This document shows, in pieces, positions 49,236 to 59,824 of a DNA stretch of 64,000 bases. Position 1 is the first letter of the stretch. Each line of letters starts with the position of its first letter. The position numbers and the translations under genes are program-made. The DNA comes from Acinetobacter towneri DSM 14962 = CIP 107472 (lineage in GTDB: Bacteria > Pseudomonadota > Gammaproteobacteria > Pseudomonadales > Moraxellaceae). The stretch lies in the NCBI RefSeq assembly GCF_000368785.1, contig NZ_KB849688.1, positions 128,943 through 192,942 on the forward strand, given 5' to 3'. The notes beneath the pieces are model-generated. The model worked only from the letters and a program-made list of their open reading frames with translations, ran no database searches and was not told the DNA's origin.

Positions 49236-50063
49236 TTAATCAATTTTGCCGTTACGACTAAATGACGGCAAATTAAACCCAGGCTCTTTATGCATCCACA
49301 CATAGAATGCACGACCTGTTAGGTTTTCCTCTGGTACAAAACCCCAAAAACGACTGTCAGCACTTTGATCGCGATTATCCCCCATCGCGAAGTAATGACC
49401 TTCAGGTACTTTGACTTCCCAATATAAACCATTTTCTGCTGAATATTTACCATTGTCTACATAGTTCAGGAATGGTGCCTGACGCGCCACGTTTACACCT
49501 TCAAGCTCGCGCATGGTAAATGTATGCGCCCCTAAAGTTTCCTGATGGTAAATTGAAGTAGGTGTATCTAGACTGTCTTTTTCACGGCTAAACTGGATTG
49601 GGGTTTTCGTTACTTTCTCGCCATTAATGCTCAGCTGACCATGATCATAAACAATATGATCGCCTGGTAAACCGACAATACGCTTAATATAACTAATGCT
49701 TGGTTGTGGTGGATAACGGAACACCGCAACTTCGCCACGCTCAGGCGAACCCACATCTATAATTTTGCTGTTAATAATTGGCAAACGCACGCCATATTCA
49801 AACTTGTTCACCAAAATAAAATCGCCCGTTTCTAAGGTTGGCACCATAGAATCTGACGGAATATTAAATGGTTCATACAGGAATGAACGCAGTACCATCA
49901 CCACTGCCAAAACAGGCCAAAAATCATAAGCCCATGTGATAATGAAGTTTTCATTGCCTCGCCCTTTCGTCGCTCTTTGTTTAAATACAAATTTATCGAG
50001 CAGCCACACCGCAATAAAAAATAATGTGGCAGGAACGAGAATCAAATTAAAATCAAAATCCAT
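49236..50063 (-). CDS. lepB: Signal peptidase I
   Basis: A 275-residue inner-membrane serine protease that removes signal peptides from exported proteins. Two N-terminal membrane helices (about 5-23 and 47-65) precede the catalytic domain. The nucleophile is Ser72 in PSDSMVPTL and the general base Lys127 in SYIKRIVGLPGD; the later boxes are YFAMGDNRDQSADSRFWG. It follows lepA by 21 bases, as in most proteobacteria. Confidence 0.97.
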   Translation of the reverse strand: MDFDFNLILVPATLFFIAVWLLDKFVFKQRATKGRGNENFIITWAYDFWPVLAVVMVLRSFLYEPFNIPSDSMVPTLETGDFILVNKFEYGVRLPIINSKIIDVGSPERGEVAVFRYPPQPSISYIKRIVGLPGDHIVYDHGQLSINGEKVTKTPIQFSREKDSLDTPTSIYHQETLGAHTFTMRELEGVNVARQAPFLNYVDNGKYSAENGLYWEVKVPEGHYFAMGDNRDQSADSRFWGFVPEENLTGRAFYVWMHKEPGFNLPSFSRNGKID

Positions 50064-50084
50064 GGGCTTGTTATCCTTATAATT

Positions 50085-51902
50085 TTAGCGTTCGACTTTA
50101 AGTACGGCCAAGAAAGCTTCTTGCGGGATTTCAACACTTCCCACTTGCTTCATACGTTTCTTACCTTCTTTTTGCTTGGCAAGCAGTTTCTTCTTACGAG
50201 AAACGTCACCGCCATAACACTTCGCAAGTACGTTTTTACGCATCGCTTTCACGGTTGAGCGCGCAATAATTTGTGCACCAATGGCAGCCTGAATAGCCAC
50301 ATCAAACATTTGACGCGGAATCAAGTCTTTCATTTTTTCAACCAAGGCAATACCACGGTGACGTGCATCCTGACGGTGACAAATCATCGCTAAGGCATCA
50401 ACTTTTTCACCGTTAATCAGTACATCTACTTTAACCAAAGATGAACTTTCAAAACGCACAAAGTTATAATCTAACGATGCAAAACCACGTGAACATGACT
50501 TCAATTTATCAAAGAAATCCATCACGACTTCTGCCATTGGAATTTCAAAAGTAATAGACACTTGGTTACCCAAGAATTTCATGTCTTTTTGCACACCACG
50601 ACGCTCAATACATAGGGTCATGACGTTACCCAAGTATTCTTGCGGCACTAAAATATGACATTCCGCAATCGGTTCACGCAAATCTTCTACAGTTGAACCA
50701 TCAGGCATTTTAGATGGACTGTCGATATAAACCGTTTCGCCATTTTTCATCACAGCTTCATAAATAACCGTTGGAGCTGATGAAATTAGGTCTAAATCGT
50801 ACTCACGCTCTAAACGCTCTTGTACGATTTCCATGTGCAACATGCCCAAGAAACCACAACGAAAACCAAAGCCCAAAGCATCTGAACTTTCAGGTTCAAA
50901 GAACAATGCTGAGTCGTTAATTTGTAGTTTGTGCAATGCTTCACGGAACGGTTCAAAGTCGCTGGCATCAATTGGGAATAAACCCGCATAAACCTGCGGC
51001 TTAACTTTTTTAAAGCCTGGTAAGGTTTCTACTTCTGGTGTCGTTGCAAGTGTGATGGTATCGCCGACTGGCGCACCGAAAATATCTTTAATACCCGCAA
51101 TAACAAAGCCAACTTCACCTGCTTCTAAAATACCTGTTTCGGTATGTTTTGGATTAAAAATACCAACTGAGGTAATGATGTGCGTTTGACCTGTCGATTT
51201 CATCAACATTTTATCGCCTTTACGCACACGACCTTGCTTGATACGTACCAACGACACAACGCCCAAATAGTTATCAAACCATGAGTCAATAATTAAGGCT
51301 TGCAATGGCGCATCGCGGTCACCTTGTGGTGCTGGAATGACATTCACCAAGGTTTCTAATACATTGTCGATGCCTAAACCAGTTTTAGCCGAACAGGTTG
51401 GTGCATCTTGCGCTTCGATACCAATAATTTCTTCAATTTCATGAATCACGCGCTCAGGTTCTGCCTGCGGTAAATCAATTTTATTCAGTACAGGTAAAAC
51501 TTCTAAGCCTTGCTCAATTGCGGTATAGCAGTTTGCAACTGATTGCGCTTCTACCCCTTGTGCCGCATCAACCACCAATAGCGCACCTTCACAGGCTGCC
51601 AAAGAACGTGATACTTCATAGGAAAAGTCAACGTGTCCTGGGGTATCAATGAAGTTTAATTGGTATTCCTGACCATTTGGATGGTTGTAGTATAAAGTCA
51701 CCGAGGTGGCTTTAATGGTAATCCCACGCTCACGCTCAAGCTCCATAGAATCCAACACCTGAGCTTGCATCTCACGATCTTGTAAACCACCACAGGTTTG
51801 AATGAAACGATCTGCTAGAGTCGATTTACCATGGTCAATATGGGCAATGATCGAAAAGTTACGGATGTTTTTAATATCAACAGTTTTTTTAGCTTGCGCC
51901 AT
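50085..51902 (-). CDS. lepA: Elongation factor 4 (LepA)
   Basis: A 605-residue translational GTPase that acts on stalled or initiating ribosomes. The G domain starts with [14 protein letters not shown], then switch [14 protein letters not shown]3 DTPGHVDF and G4 NKID. Domains II, III and V and the LepA-specific C-terminal domain ([23 protein letters not shown]) are all present. It is first of the lepA-lepB-DUF4845-rnc-era-lipoprotein-recO-pdxJ cluster, whose tight spacing suggests one operon. Confidence 0.97.
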   Translation of the reverse strand: MAQAKKTVDIKNIRNFSIIAHIDHGKSTLADRFIQTCGGLQDREMQAQVLDSMELERERGITIKATSVTLYYNHPNGQEYQLNFIDTPGHVDFSYEVSRSLAACEGALLVVDAAQGVEAQSVANCYTAIEQGLEVLPVLNKIDLPQAEPERVIHEIEEIIGIEAQDAPTCSAKTGLGIDNVLETLVNVIPAPQGDRDAPLQALIIDSWFDNYLGVVSLVRIKQGRVRKGDKMLMKSTGQTHIITSVGIFNPKHTETGILEAGEVGFVIAGIKDIFGAPVGDTITLATTPEVETLPGFKKVKPQVYAGLFPIDASDFEPFREALHKLQINDSALFFEPESSDALGFGFRCGFLGMLHMEIVQERLEREYDLDLISSAPTVIYEAVMKNGETVYIDSPSKMPDGSTVEDLREPIAECHILVPQEYLGNVMTLCIERRGVQKDMKFLGNQVSITFEIPMAEVVMDFFDKLKSCSRGFASLDYNFVRFESSSLVKVDVLINGEKVDALAMICHRQDARHRGIALVEKMKDLIPRQMFDVAIQAAIGAQIIARSTVKAMRKNVLAKCYGGDVSRKKKLLAKQKEGKKRMKQVGSVEIPQEAFLAVLKVER

Positions 51903-52211
51903 GGGTTACCTTGAAAAATAACACGCTCTGCACCTCAAAATTCATGCAGAGCAAAAGCCGAATAGAAATTGCGAAGGATTATAGCAGATGGATTTTTCAA
52001 TGTATCCATAATAATGACTTCCTTTTGCAGCCTCACGCGTTTTTCTTTTTATTCGAGAGTTTTAGGCTTTTTATGCAGAGATGTGTGTCGTAATTAAAGT
52101 GAGAATTGAAGAATACTTCATGCTATTTGAAACAGGTGAATACCCTCTTTAACAACATCGACAGCAATAACATGCAGCAACTTTCAATGACGCTACACTT
52201 GGTGCTTCAAC
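51903..52211. other. Intergenic region upstream of lepA
   Basis: 309 bases that should contain the promoter of the lepA operon. A 60-codon frame on the plus strand (51911-52093) has no ribosome binding site or family resemblance and is judged spurious. No repeat or terminator was recognised. Confidence 0.55.
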
Positions 52212-52667
52212 TCATCTTAATGAATCATACTCACTAAAATCCAACGGATTCACATCAGCAGCAAGGGGTTGATAGGCTTGCGTAAATGTCGGTGACATGC
52301 GTTTTGGACGACCTGTAGCAATTTCCACACAAGCCCATTGTGTATTGCCCATAAACAGCAGACTTTTATCTTGAGGGCGATAAAACGCATATTGGCGGAA
52401 TGAATACAACGCATTCAAATCACTTAACCATGTACGCAAAATCAGCTCCTCACCTTCGAGTGCCGCTTTACGATATTGCACATGATGTTCCACCGCCACC
52501 ATCGCATGTTTTAGTTTTAAGTATTCCAGCACCCCTAAACCTAATGTTTCGATATGCGCCGATGCTACATCCTGCATCCACTGCACATACACCACATTAT
52601 TGACATGCCCTAAAATATCAATATGTTCTGGCTGTACGGTGATTTTTAAATCAAATATGCTGCTCAT
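52212..52667 (-). CDS. Acyl-CoA thioesterase, YbgC/4-HBT hotdog type
   Basis: 151 residues of a single hotdog fold. The active-site region is HIDILGHVNNVVYVQWMQDVASAH, typical of 4-hydroxybenzoyl-CoA-like thioesterases that hydrolyse acyl-CoA. FSEYDSLR ends the chain. The precise acyl substrate cannot be told from sequence. It is monocistronic between lepA and the htrA-type gene, all on the minus strand. Confidence 0.87.
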   Translation of the reverse strand: MSSIFDLKITVQPEHIDILGHVNNVVYVQWMQDVASAHIETLGLGVLEYLKLKHAMVAVEHHVQYRKAALEGEELILRTWLSDLNALYSFRQYAFYRPQDKSLLFMGNTQWACVEIATGRPKRMSPTFTQAYQPLAADVNPLDFSEYDSLR

Positions 52668-52727
52668 GTCATCCTTTTAACTAAAACGGCGATGTCGGTC
52701 TAGTCTAACAAAAATACCGAGTTACAT

Positions 52728-52757
52728 AAAAAAGTCGCCCTAATTCAAGAGCGACTT
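52728..52757 (-). terminator. Intrinsic terminator downstream of the DegP-type gene
   Basis: On the minus strand AAGTCGC, a 12-base loop and GCGACTT, followed by T's. Confidence 0.82.
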
Positions 52758-52834
52758 CCTTAAAATAAGTGGCTATTTAAAGTTTAGCAAGATTCTAAAT
52801 TTTAGATAGATTTACGATTTTATGCCACATCAAC

Positions 52835-54226
52835 TTATTGAATACGCATGCCAATAATCGCACGTTGCCCTTGGCGAATAATCACCACACGCGCAACTGT
52901 ACCTTGTTTCAAGGTAGAGACAGTTTCAACAAATTGATTGGCATTTTGGATAGTGGTGTTATTCAGTTGCACAATCACATCACCTGGCATAATACGTGCC
53001 TGAGCTGCCGAACCACCACGACGCACTTCCTGAATCAGCACACCGCCTTTAATATCTAATTGGCGTTGTTCTGCCACGCTTAAATCACGAATCGACACCC
53101 CTAAAACAGGGCCTTTGGCTGCGGTATCAGGGTTGTTTTTAGCAGGCGTGTCATCAGGTGCTGTGCTCACCGTAGCGGTAATATTACGGCGTTTATCATC
53201 ACGTAATACTTCAAGCTGAATACTTTGATTTGGCACTGAACGGTTTAAATAGTTCAACAATTCAGACGTTCTGGAAATAGGTGTGCCGTTGTATTTAAGA
53301 ATTACATCGCCTGCACGTAAACCCGCACGTGCCGCAGGTGAATTTGGTGCAACTTGAGTAATTAAAGAACCTTCAGGCTTGCTGAGTTTATAAGATTCTG
53401 CCAAATTGCGGTCAATATCTTGCAAACTCACCCCTAAATAAGAACGAGTCACTTTACCGTTGCGCTTTAACTGATCGGCAACATCCATGGCAACATCAAT
53501 AGGAATGGAGAATGACAAGCCCATATAACCGCCTGTACCACTAAAAATACGGGAGTTCACACCAACCACTTCACCGCGCTGGTTAAATAACGGCCCGCCT
53601 GAGTTACCCGGGTTAAGCGCCACATCGGTCTGAATAAATGGCACTGAAGTTTCACCCATCATATTACGCATTTTGGCACTCACGATGCCTGCCGATGCAG
53701 AATAGTCAAAACCAAATGGCGATCCAATCGCAAGCACAGGCTCACCTACACGTAATTGATCGACATTACCTGTACGCAGTTCTGGATAACTGCTGCCCTG
53801 CACTTTTAATAACGCGACATCGGTACGTTCATCACTACCCACGACAGTTGCATCAAGTTCACGGCGGTCATTCAGTACAATGGTAACTTTAGAAGCATCT
53901 TCAACAACGTGGTGATTGGTTAAAAGGTATCCATCTTTACTGATAAAAAAGGCACTGCCGTAACCTGTTTTTTCTTGTGGAATTTGCTGTTGAGGAATAA
54001 TCACTTGATTGCCAAAAAAACGGCGTAAAATTTCTGGAACTTGTTGTTGTAAGAGTTCTTCCTGACTCATTTTTTTGACAACATTGACACTCACCACCGC
54101 AGGACTAACCTGCTCAACCAAATTAGAAAAGTCTACTGGTGGTGCTGCTTGAGTCTGCACAGTTGCCATAGTAAAAACAGCCGCATATAAACCTTTTTTT
54201 AAGTTGCGATTTTTCATAAATAGCAT
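52835..54226 (-). CDS. DegP/HtrA-type periplasmic serine protease
   Basis: A 463-residue periplasmic protease-chaperone (Do/MucD-like). The signal peptide covers residues 1-28. The catalytic triad is His106 (LTNHHVVEDA), Asp136 (ERTDVALLK) and Ser209 (NPGNSGGPL). Two PDZ domains follow (about 240-330 and 375-460), each with a GxxxAR/AQARIMPGDVIVQLN-like binding loop. This layout fits DegP/DegQ rather than single-PDZ DegS. An ATG three codons inside (54217) is an alternative start. Confidence 0.92.
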   Translation of the reverse strand: MLFMKNRNLKKGLYAAVFTMATVQTQAAPPVDFSNLVEQVSPAVVSVNVVKKMSQEELLQQQVPEILRRFFGNQVIIPQQQIPQEKTGYGSAFFISKDGYLLTNHHVVEDASKVTIVLNDRRELDATVVGSDERTDVALLKVQGSSYPELRTGNVDQLRVGEPVLAIGSPFGFDYSASAGIVSAKMRNMMGETSVPFIQTDVALNPGNSGGPLFNQRGEVVGVNSRIFSGTGGYMGLSFSIPIDVAMDVADQLKRNGKVTRSYLGVSLQDIDRNLAESYKLSKPEGSLITQVAPNSPAARAGLRAGDVILKYNGTPISRTSELLNYLNRSVPNQSIQLEVLRDDKRRNITATVSTAPDDTPAKNNPDTAAKGPVLGVSIRDLSVAEQRQLDIKGGVLIQEVRRGGSAAQARIMPGDVIVQLNNTTIQNANQFVETVSTLKQGTVARVVIIRQGQRAIIGMRIQ

Positions 54227-54548
54227 TCACTCAATAATAATTATGACTTTGAACTCACCTTATTTAGCACAAAATAATAGGCTTTTGCGTAATAAAATGT
54301 TGAATCTTTTTCAATTACGGTTTGGCAGGCACTGTGGAGGATAGCTGAGATAGCATCTTATATTTGACCCATCAAAAATGATGCGCCAAAGTGCTATAAA
54401 TGAAAAGCGTGGAATCGAATCACAATAAAAGTGGGATATTCCATAAAAGTTGCCAGTTTATTCTTTTTTTTCATTATTCAAATCCACTTCGCACTTGCCT
54501 TTTTCTGTAAAAAGGGGTGTCATTATCCAACTTTTTTCAAATTAGCTG
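54227..54548. other. Divergent intergenic region between the DegP-type gene and nadB
   Basis: 322 bases, AT-rich, expected to hold both promoters. I see no gene, terminator or strong repeat in it, and could not place a convincing stress-sigma promoter for the protease. Confidence 0.55.
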
Positions 54549-56183
54549 ATGGACATGCCTAATTTAAACACAACACATCAATTTGATGTGATTATTGTGG
54601 GAAGTGGTGGTGCAGGTTTGAGTTTAGCGCTCTCATTACCCCAGCATTTCAATATTGCCGTTTTGGCGAAATCTACCCTTACTGAAGCCAGCACCTTTTA
54701 CGCGCAAGGCGGTGTCGCGGCAGTTCTTGATGAAACAGATTCAATTGAACAACACATAGATGACACTATGATTGCAGGTGCTCATTTATGTGAAATGGAT
54801 GCCGTCAAGCAAACCGTAGAAGGCGGCAAACCTTCGGTAGATTTTCTGCTGAAACAAGGTGTGCAATTTACTTTAGATGAACAAGAACAATTGCACTTAA
54901 CCCGTGAAGGTGGTCACTCACAGCGACGTATCATTCACGCTGCCGATGCAACGGGGCGCGCAATTTCGACCACTTTGGTACAACGTGCCCAAGAACAGCA
55001 AAACATCACCATTTTTGAAAATTATATTGCGATTGACTTAATTACCTCGCAAAAATTAGGTTTAAATGAAAGCAATCGCGCTTTGGGCTTATATGCATTA
55101 GATGAAAAAACACAAAAAGTGCATAGCTTCCTTGCGCCATTTACCGCACTTGCCTGCGGTGGTGCAATGAAAGCCTATCTATATACATCTAACCCAGACA
55201 TTGCTACAGGTGATGGTATGGCGATGGCATACCGTGCGGGTTGCCGTGTGGCAAATATGGAATTTAACCAATTCCATCCGACCTGTTTGTATCATCCTCA
55301 AGCACGTTCGTTTTTAATTACTGAAGCCATGCGTGGTGAAGGTGCATATTTGCGTTTACCCGATGGTGAGCGTTTTATGCTGCGTTTTGATGAGCGTGCA
55401 GAATTGGCGCCACGCGACATTGTAGCACGTGCGATTGACTATGAAATCAAACGCTTAGGTATTCGTCATGTGTGGTTAGACATCACCCATAAACCTGCAG
55501 AATTTGTGAAAGAACACTTCCCAACGCTGTATGCACGTTTACTGGAATTGGGCATTGATATCACTACCGATATGATTCCTGTTGTACCTGCTGCCCACTA
55601 CACTTGTGGCGGAGTAATGGTGGATGAACATAGCCAAACCGATATTGCTGGTTTATATGCGATTGGTGAAACTTCTTATACAGGTTTACATGGTGCTAAT
55701 CGTATGGCAAGTAACTCTCTTTTAGAATGTTTTGTCTATGGAATGGCTGCCGCCAAACATATTGAAGCCCATTACACTGCAGATTATAGCTCGCCTGAAG
55801 TTCCTGCTTGGGATGATTCGCAAGTGACGAATCCTGACGAAGATGTGGTGATTTTACAAAACTGGGATGAGCTACGCGCAACCATGTGGAACTATGTCGG
55901 CATTGTACGCACCACCAAGCGTTTAGAGCGTGCCTTGCACCGCATTGAAATGCTGAAACGTGAAATCACCGAGTATTATCAGGACTATCAAGTCAGTAAA
56001 AACTTAATTGAACTGCGTAATTTGGTTTTAGTTTCGGAAATGATTGTGCGCTGTGCCATGCAACGTAAGGAATCACGCGGTTTACACTTCACGCTAGATT
56101 ATCCTGAACTTGCGCCTGAATTGCGTAAAACTGTGCTTATTCCACCAAACTTCCAAGTGGAAACCCCATTGGTGAATGAGTGA
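54549..56183 (+). CDS. nadB: L-aspartate oxidase
   Basis: A 544-residue FAD flavoprotein that oxidises L-aspartate to iminoaspartate, the first step of de novo NAD synthesis. The FAD-binding motif is [12 protein letters not shown] (about 17-28), followed by [66 protein letters not shown] and the C-terminal [20 protein letters not shown]. Active-site Arg/His residues in MRGEGA and HYTCGGV are retained. The first of two Met codons (54549 and 54555) is taken. nadA is not adjacent. Confidence 0.97.
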   Translation: MDMPNLNTTHQFDVIIVGSGGAGLSLALSLPQHFNIAVLAKSTLTEASTFYAQGGVAAVLDETDSIEQHIDDTMIAGAHLCEMDAVKQTVEGGKPSVDFLLKQGVQFTLDEQEQLHLTREGGHSQRRIIHAADATGRAISTTLVQRAQEQQNITIFENYIAIDLITSQKLGLNESNRALGLYALDEKTQKVHSFLAPFTALACGGAMKAYLYTSNPDIATGDGMAMAYRAGCRVANMEFNQFHPTCLYHPQARSFLITEAMRGEGAYLRLPDGERFMLRFDERAELAPRDIVARAIDYEIKRLGIRHVWLDITHKPAEFVKEHFPTLYARLLELGIDITTDMIPVVPAAHYTCGGVMVDEHSQTDIAGLYAIGETSYTGLHGANRMASNSLLECFVYGMAAAKHIEAHYTADYSSPEVPAWDDSQVTNPDEDVVILQNWDELRATMWNYVGIVRTTKRLERALHRIEMLKREITEYYQDYQVSKNLIELRNLVLVSEMIVRCAMQRKESRGLHFTLDYPELAPELRKTVLIPPNFQVETPLVNE

Positions 56184-56261
56184 TCTGATTGCTTGTTACA
56201 CAACAGCATTTGCATAAAAGTATCTGTGAATAAAGTGCATTCGAATTCTAATGCAAGAAAG

Positions 56262-56298
56262 CACCGAATCGTGTTCCATAACACGATTCGGTATTTTA
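56262..56298 (+). terminator. Intrinsic terminator after nadB
   Basis: A 13-bp stem ACCGAATCGTGTT/AACACGATTCGGT with a 4-base loop, followed by a short T-rich tract. Confidence 0.88.
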
Positions 56299-56361
56299 TC
56301 ATTTTGAATATGATGACGTTAACTTACTAAACCTCCCCCCAAGAATTCATCAAGTTGAGTT

Positions 56362-58491
56362 TTAGATTACGGCTGCAACTTGAGTATCATCTTGAATAAA
56401 TGCTTCTAAGCGAACTTGACCAGCCAATAGTTGCTGTAATTGGTGGCTAATTGTGTACTGCAATTGCTGCCGTGTCTGTTCGTATATAGGCGCATTTTGC
56501 AATTGTTTTGACAAATGCTGTAATGCTGCTTGAGTCCCCAACTGCTGCATTTTAATTGCATACAGATAGCCCAACACCACTCCTTTCTGCACATAATTTG
56601 CAGCTAAATCATGCTGCAGATGATAAATCAAAGCACCCATCACCCGTTCATTGGCTGAGAGTTTACGCAAAGGGTCACGTGCCACACGCTGACACGGGTC
56701 TTTATAGGCATGTTCACATGAGTCCAGAAAGCTCTGTGCCAGATGCTTTAAGTTTTGCTGACGATGCGGCAACTGTGCAGCTAATCCCAACGCTACTTGT
56801 GCCGAAACAGCGCGGGTAAAATCTGCAACCAATGGATCTGCCATTGCGACACCAATACTGTTATGCCCTATTAAACTGGATAACCAAGCCATCATGGCAT
56901 GTACACCATTCCATAAACGATTTTTAATGAGTTGGATTTCGGCAATATCATCTACCAAAATCATTTGACGCATGTGTTGCAATAATGGACTGGCATTTTC
57001 CACATAAATAGGCATGTCACTTTCAGCATGAAATAAAATTAAATCCATACTTTGCAAAATGTGACTGGGCTGAAAATTGCGTCTTAAATCTTCTACATAT
57101 AAGGTGGCTTGACGCTCTTGCTCAGGCTGCAATCGAGTATTGTCTTCAATTTCAATTGGCTCTGCTTCGTCATCCAACTGAAATTGCTTAAAAATATTAT
57201 ACTTGATGCGTAATTGGCGATATAAGTTTTGATCGCTTAATTTAGAGACCATTCTATTTACGACAGTATCGCAAAAATAATGCTGCGCCATAATTTTGGC
57301 TGCCGTATCGGGATCCAACAACGCCTCTAACGCCTGATGAATATGCGTCATCAAGAGCTGTTTTGCCCCAACTTTATTTAAAATTACCAAAATAGTTAAA
57401 GGCTGATGGAGTTCAAATTGCGCTATAAAACGGGCATATAAGCCCTGCGCAATTACTTTAGCCTCTTGCTGTAAAGCATGTTCAGGCAAACATAATGCAA
57501 TTAGGCTCGACTCCACATACATTTGCTGCATCTGCTGCAAGTTCTCCGCATCAATGATGTGCATATTTTCAATTCGTTCATCATAAGAACATTGTCCATA
57601 ACGAATTGAATACGTTCCAAAGGCGTTTACTGCAGAACGATATAAGGTATTCCGTGTAGAAGCATAAATACGTTTAGGACGGGTATAGCCATCCCAGTGC
57701 GATAAAATTTGGGCCAAATAGCCCCCACCTATTGCACCAAAACCATGAATCCCCACACTCAACTGATTTAAAGTTTGCGGGAAGGCCTCTTGTAAACTCG
57801 GCATTTCCAATACAGGAATAACTTGATTTAAGTCATCTAAATAAGCTTGCATACTTGCGTAATAATGCTGCGTGAGTAACAACATATTAGCATTAGGTTT
57901 TTTGATATCCCGAAATAGTATGGTTATGCCACCCGCTGCATGTGCAGATTTGATTCCATTTTCAGAATCTTCCAGCATGAAACATTCGCTGGGTTCTAGA
58001 TTAATTTTTTGTGCGGCTGTTATAAAAATTTCAGGATGTGGCTTGCCCTGTTGCACCTCATCGCCACAAACTAATACATCAAAAAACTTATAGACATTGG
58101 CATTAATCAAATATTCTTCGGCAATGGCACGACGACTAGACGTAGCAACCGCCATTCTCAAGCCAGACTTTCGTAACCGCTCTAATACCTGCAACAAACC
58201 TTTTTTAATGGGCACACCAAAATTGCGCACACTTTCTAGTTCTAGTTCATCAGCACGCTGACGGATCTCACGGTAAGGAATGTCTGCACCATATTCTGCT
58301 TGAGCCAGTTGTTCAGCGCTCTTTGCACTCAAACCCAAACATTGCATGAGGTATACGTCTGAAAATTCAACGCCAATGAGCTCCTGAGATGCCTGCTTCA
58401 ATGTTTGAAACCGTAATCGTTCAGTATCAAACATTGTTCCATCCATATCAAAGATTGCTCCATGAACAATATTGTTCTTAAATTTAAGCAT
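56362..58491 (-). CDS. mtlD: Bifunctional mannitol-1-phosphate dehydrogenase/phosphatase
   Basis: A 709-residue fusion. Residues 1-220 are a HAD phosphatase of the beta-phosphoglucomutase group: FDMDGT with Asp15 and Asp17, Lys150 in GKPHPEIF, and Glu174/Asp175 in EDSENG. From about 245 a long-chain mannitol dehydrogenase-type domain follows, with the Rossmann motif GFGAIGGG at 250-257 and CLPEHA and NKVGAKQLL segments. In Acinetobacter this architecture reduces fructose 6-phosphate to mannitol 1-phosphate and dephosphorylates it to mannitol, a compatible solute under salt stress. I infer the same here. The gene is solitary with a good Shine-Dalgarno (AAGGGAG). Confidence 0.9.
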   Translation of the reverse strand: MLKFKNNIVHGAIFDMDGTMFDTERLRFQTLKQASQELIGVEFSDVYLMQCLGLSAKSAEQLAQAEYGADIPYREIRQRADELELESVRNFGVPIKKGLLQVLERLRKSGLRMAVATSSRRAIAEEYLINANVYKFFDVLVCGDEVQQGKPHPEIFITAAQKINLEPSECFMLEDSENGIKSAHAAGGITILFRDIKKPNANMLLLTQHYYASMQAYLDDLNQVIPVLEMPSLQEAFPQTLNQLSVGIHGFGAIGGGYLAQILSHWDGYTRPKRIYASTRNTLYRSAVNAFGTYSIRYGQCSYDERIENMHIIDAENLQQMQQMYVESSLIALCLPEHALQQEAKVIAQGLYARFIAQFELHQPLTILVILNKVGAKQLLMTHIHQALEALLDPDTAAKIMAQHYFCDTVVNRMVSKLSDQNLYRQLRIKYNIFKQFQLDDEAEPIEIEDNTRLQPEQERQATLYVEDLRRNFQPSHILQSMDLILFHAESDMPIYVENASPLLQHMRQMILVDDIAEIQLIKNRLWNGVHAMMAWLSSLIGHNSIGVAMADPLVADFTRAVSAQVALGLAAQLPHRQQNLKHLAQSFLDSCEHAYKDPCQRVARDPLRKLSANERVMGALIYHLQHDLAANYVQKGVVLGYLYAIKMQQLGTQAALQHLSKQLQNAPIYEQTRQQLQYTISHQLQQLLAGQVRLEAFIQDDTQVAAVI

Positions 58492-58685
58492 TTAGCTCCC
58501 TTGTTTTATTACTTACGGGTTGCTAGCTTAGACAAAAGCAGATTTGATCTATATGAAAAACATAAAATGAAATATTTGTGATTATTTTTTAACCAATCAA
58601 ACCCTGATTTTCATGTGGTATGTGTACATATGTAACCACATGGTAAATATAAGTAACTAAAATTAAGATAAAGCTGACTTTATTC

Positions 58686-59096
58686 TCAGCCAATCTGTGG
58701 AATCGAATACGTCCCTGTTACATGCGCCACGGCATCATCTACACCTTCGGAATATACCCAAACTTCACCGACTACAAGGTTTTTACCAACTTTCATTAAG
58801 CGACATTCACCACGCAAATTGCGTCCTGCTGCTGGCTTGCGTAAAAAGTTAATGTTTAAGTTGCTAGTGACCGCCAAAGCCACCAAACCCAACTCCCCTA
58901 AAATGGCGATATAAAGTGCATAGTCAGCAACGGTCATCATGGTCGGCCCCGATACTGTGCCGCCTGGGCGTAAATCACGTTCATCGATGTGATAATTCAC
59001 CAATGCCCCACGTGGCGTGATGGACACAATTTCACATTTTTCCAGACTTTGCGGAAACTCAACTTTTAAAAATTCAATAATTTCTTCTTTGGTCAT
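58686..59096 (-). CDS. PaaI-type hotdog thioesterase
   Basis: 136 residues with the PaaI pattern: GALVNYHIDERDLRPGGTVSGPTMMTVADYALYIAILGEL, then ALAVTSNLNINFLRKPAAGRNLRGECRLMKVGKNLVVGEVWVY. The Gly-Pro-x-x-Met-Ala-Asp-like active site suits hydrolysis of aryl- or acyl-CoA. The substrate is unknown and no phenylacetate genes are near. It lies beyond the terminator of the pabC-mltG-tmk unit. Confidence 0.85.
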   Translation of the reverse strand: MTKEEIIEFLKVEFPQSLEKCEIVSITPRGALVNYHIDERDLRPGGTVSGPTMMTVADYALYIAILGELGLVALAVTSNLNINFLRKPAAGRNLRGECRLMKVGKNLVVGEVWVYSEGVDDAVAHVTGTYSIPQIG

Positions 59097-59120
59097 ACTT
59101 ACTATTCGCTATTTTTAAAT

Positions 59121-59160
59121 AAAAAAATCTTCTAAAGCATTTCCACTATAGAAGATTTTT
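59121..59160 (-). terminator. Intrinsic terminator downstream of tmk
   Basis: A 12-bp stem AAAAATCTTCTA/TAGAAGATTTTT with a 14-base loop; on the minus strand it is followed by further T's. It ends the pabC-mltG-tmk unit. Confidence 0.85.
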
Positions 59161-59213
59161 CCATTCAATCAAATGCATAACTATGACCCATTGGCTTGTT
59201 ATGCATTTGTTTG

Positions 59214-59822
59214 TTATACCTTCGCTTGTAGATAGCTCATTGCCTGTACAAATACTTGATCAGGGCTTTGTGTTGCATCTATGCGTTTCACCCGCTCAGG
59301 ATGTCGCTCCCACAAAGTTTGATAGCCACCTCTTACTTTCTCAAAGAAAGCTGCTTTCTCTTGTTCAAAACGATCAAGTTCACCACGCGTCCGTGCACGG
59401 GACATACCCAGTTCAATCGGTGCATCGAGCCAAAAAGTTAAGTCAGGCATACGTGCAACAAAGTTATTATTTAAAGTCTGCAACTTGCTTTCACTCAAAC
59501 CACGTCCTGCACACTGATAAGCAAAACTGGCATCGCTAAAACGATCACATAGCACAGTTTTCCCTACAACCAACGCAGGTAAAATCACCTGATCTAAATG
59601 CTGGGCACGCGCTGCATACATCAACAATAACTCAGTGTCTGAACACATTTTTTCTTCATGGTTGACCGCGAGCAACAAAGCACGAATTTGCTCTGCCATA
59701 GAGGTTCCACCCGGTTCACGGGTTAAAACCACCGACTGACCTTGTGCAGTAAAATAATCATGAATACGGCGAATAAGTGTAGTTTTGCCTACCCCTTCAG
59801 TACCTTCAAAACTGATAAACAT
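59214..59822 (-). CDS. tmk: Thymidylate kinase
   Basis: A 202-residue kinase that phosphorylates dTMP to dTDP. The P-loop is GTEGVGKT at residues 7-14, the DR-x motif is TVLCDRFSDASFAYQCAGRG, and TREPGGT contacts the nucleotide. The LID region DRFEQEKAAFFEKVRGGY is typical of the family. It lies two bases downstream of mltG; the pabC-mltG-tmk order is the same as E. coli pabC-yceG-tmk, but holB does not follow here. Confidence 0.96.
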   Translation of the reverse strand: MFISFEGTEGVGKTTLIRRIHDYFTAQGQSVVLTREPGGTSMAEQIRALLLAVNHEEKMCSDTELLLMYAARAQHLDQVILPALVVGKTVLCDRFSDASFAYQCAGRGLSESKLQTLNNNFVARMPDLTFWLDAPIELGMSRARTRGELDRFEQEKAAFFEKVRGGYQTLWERHPERVKRIDATQSPDQVFVQAMSYLQAKV

Positions 59823-59824
59823 GC

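Noticed and set aside
51911..52093. A 60-codon frame upstream of lepA.
   Set aside because: No Shine-Dalgarno, no recognisable motif, and it occupies the expected lepA promoter region.
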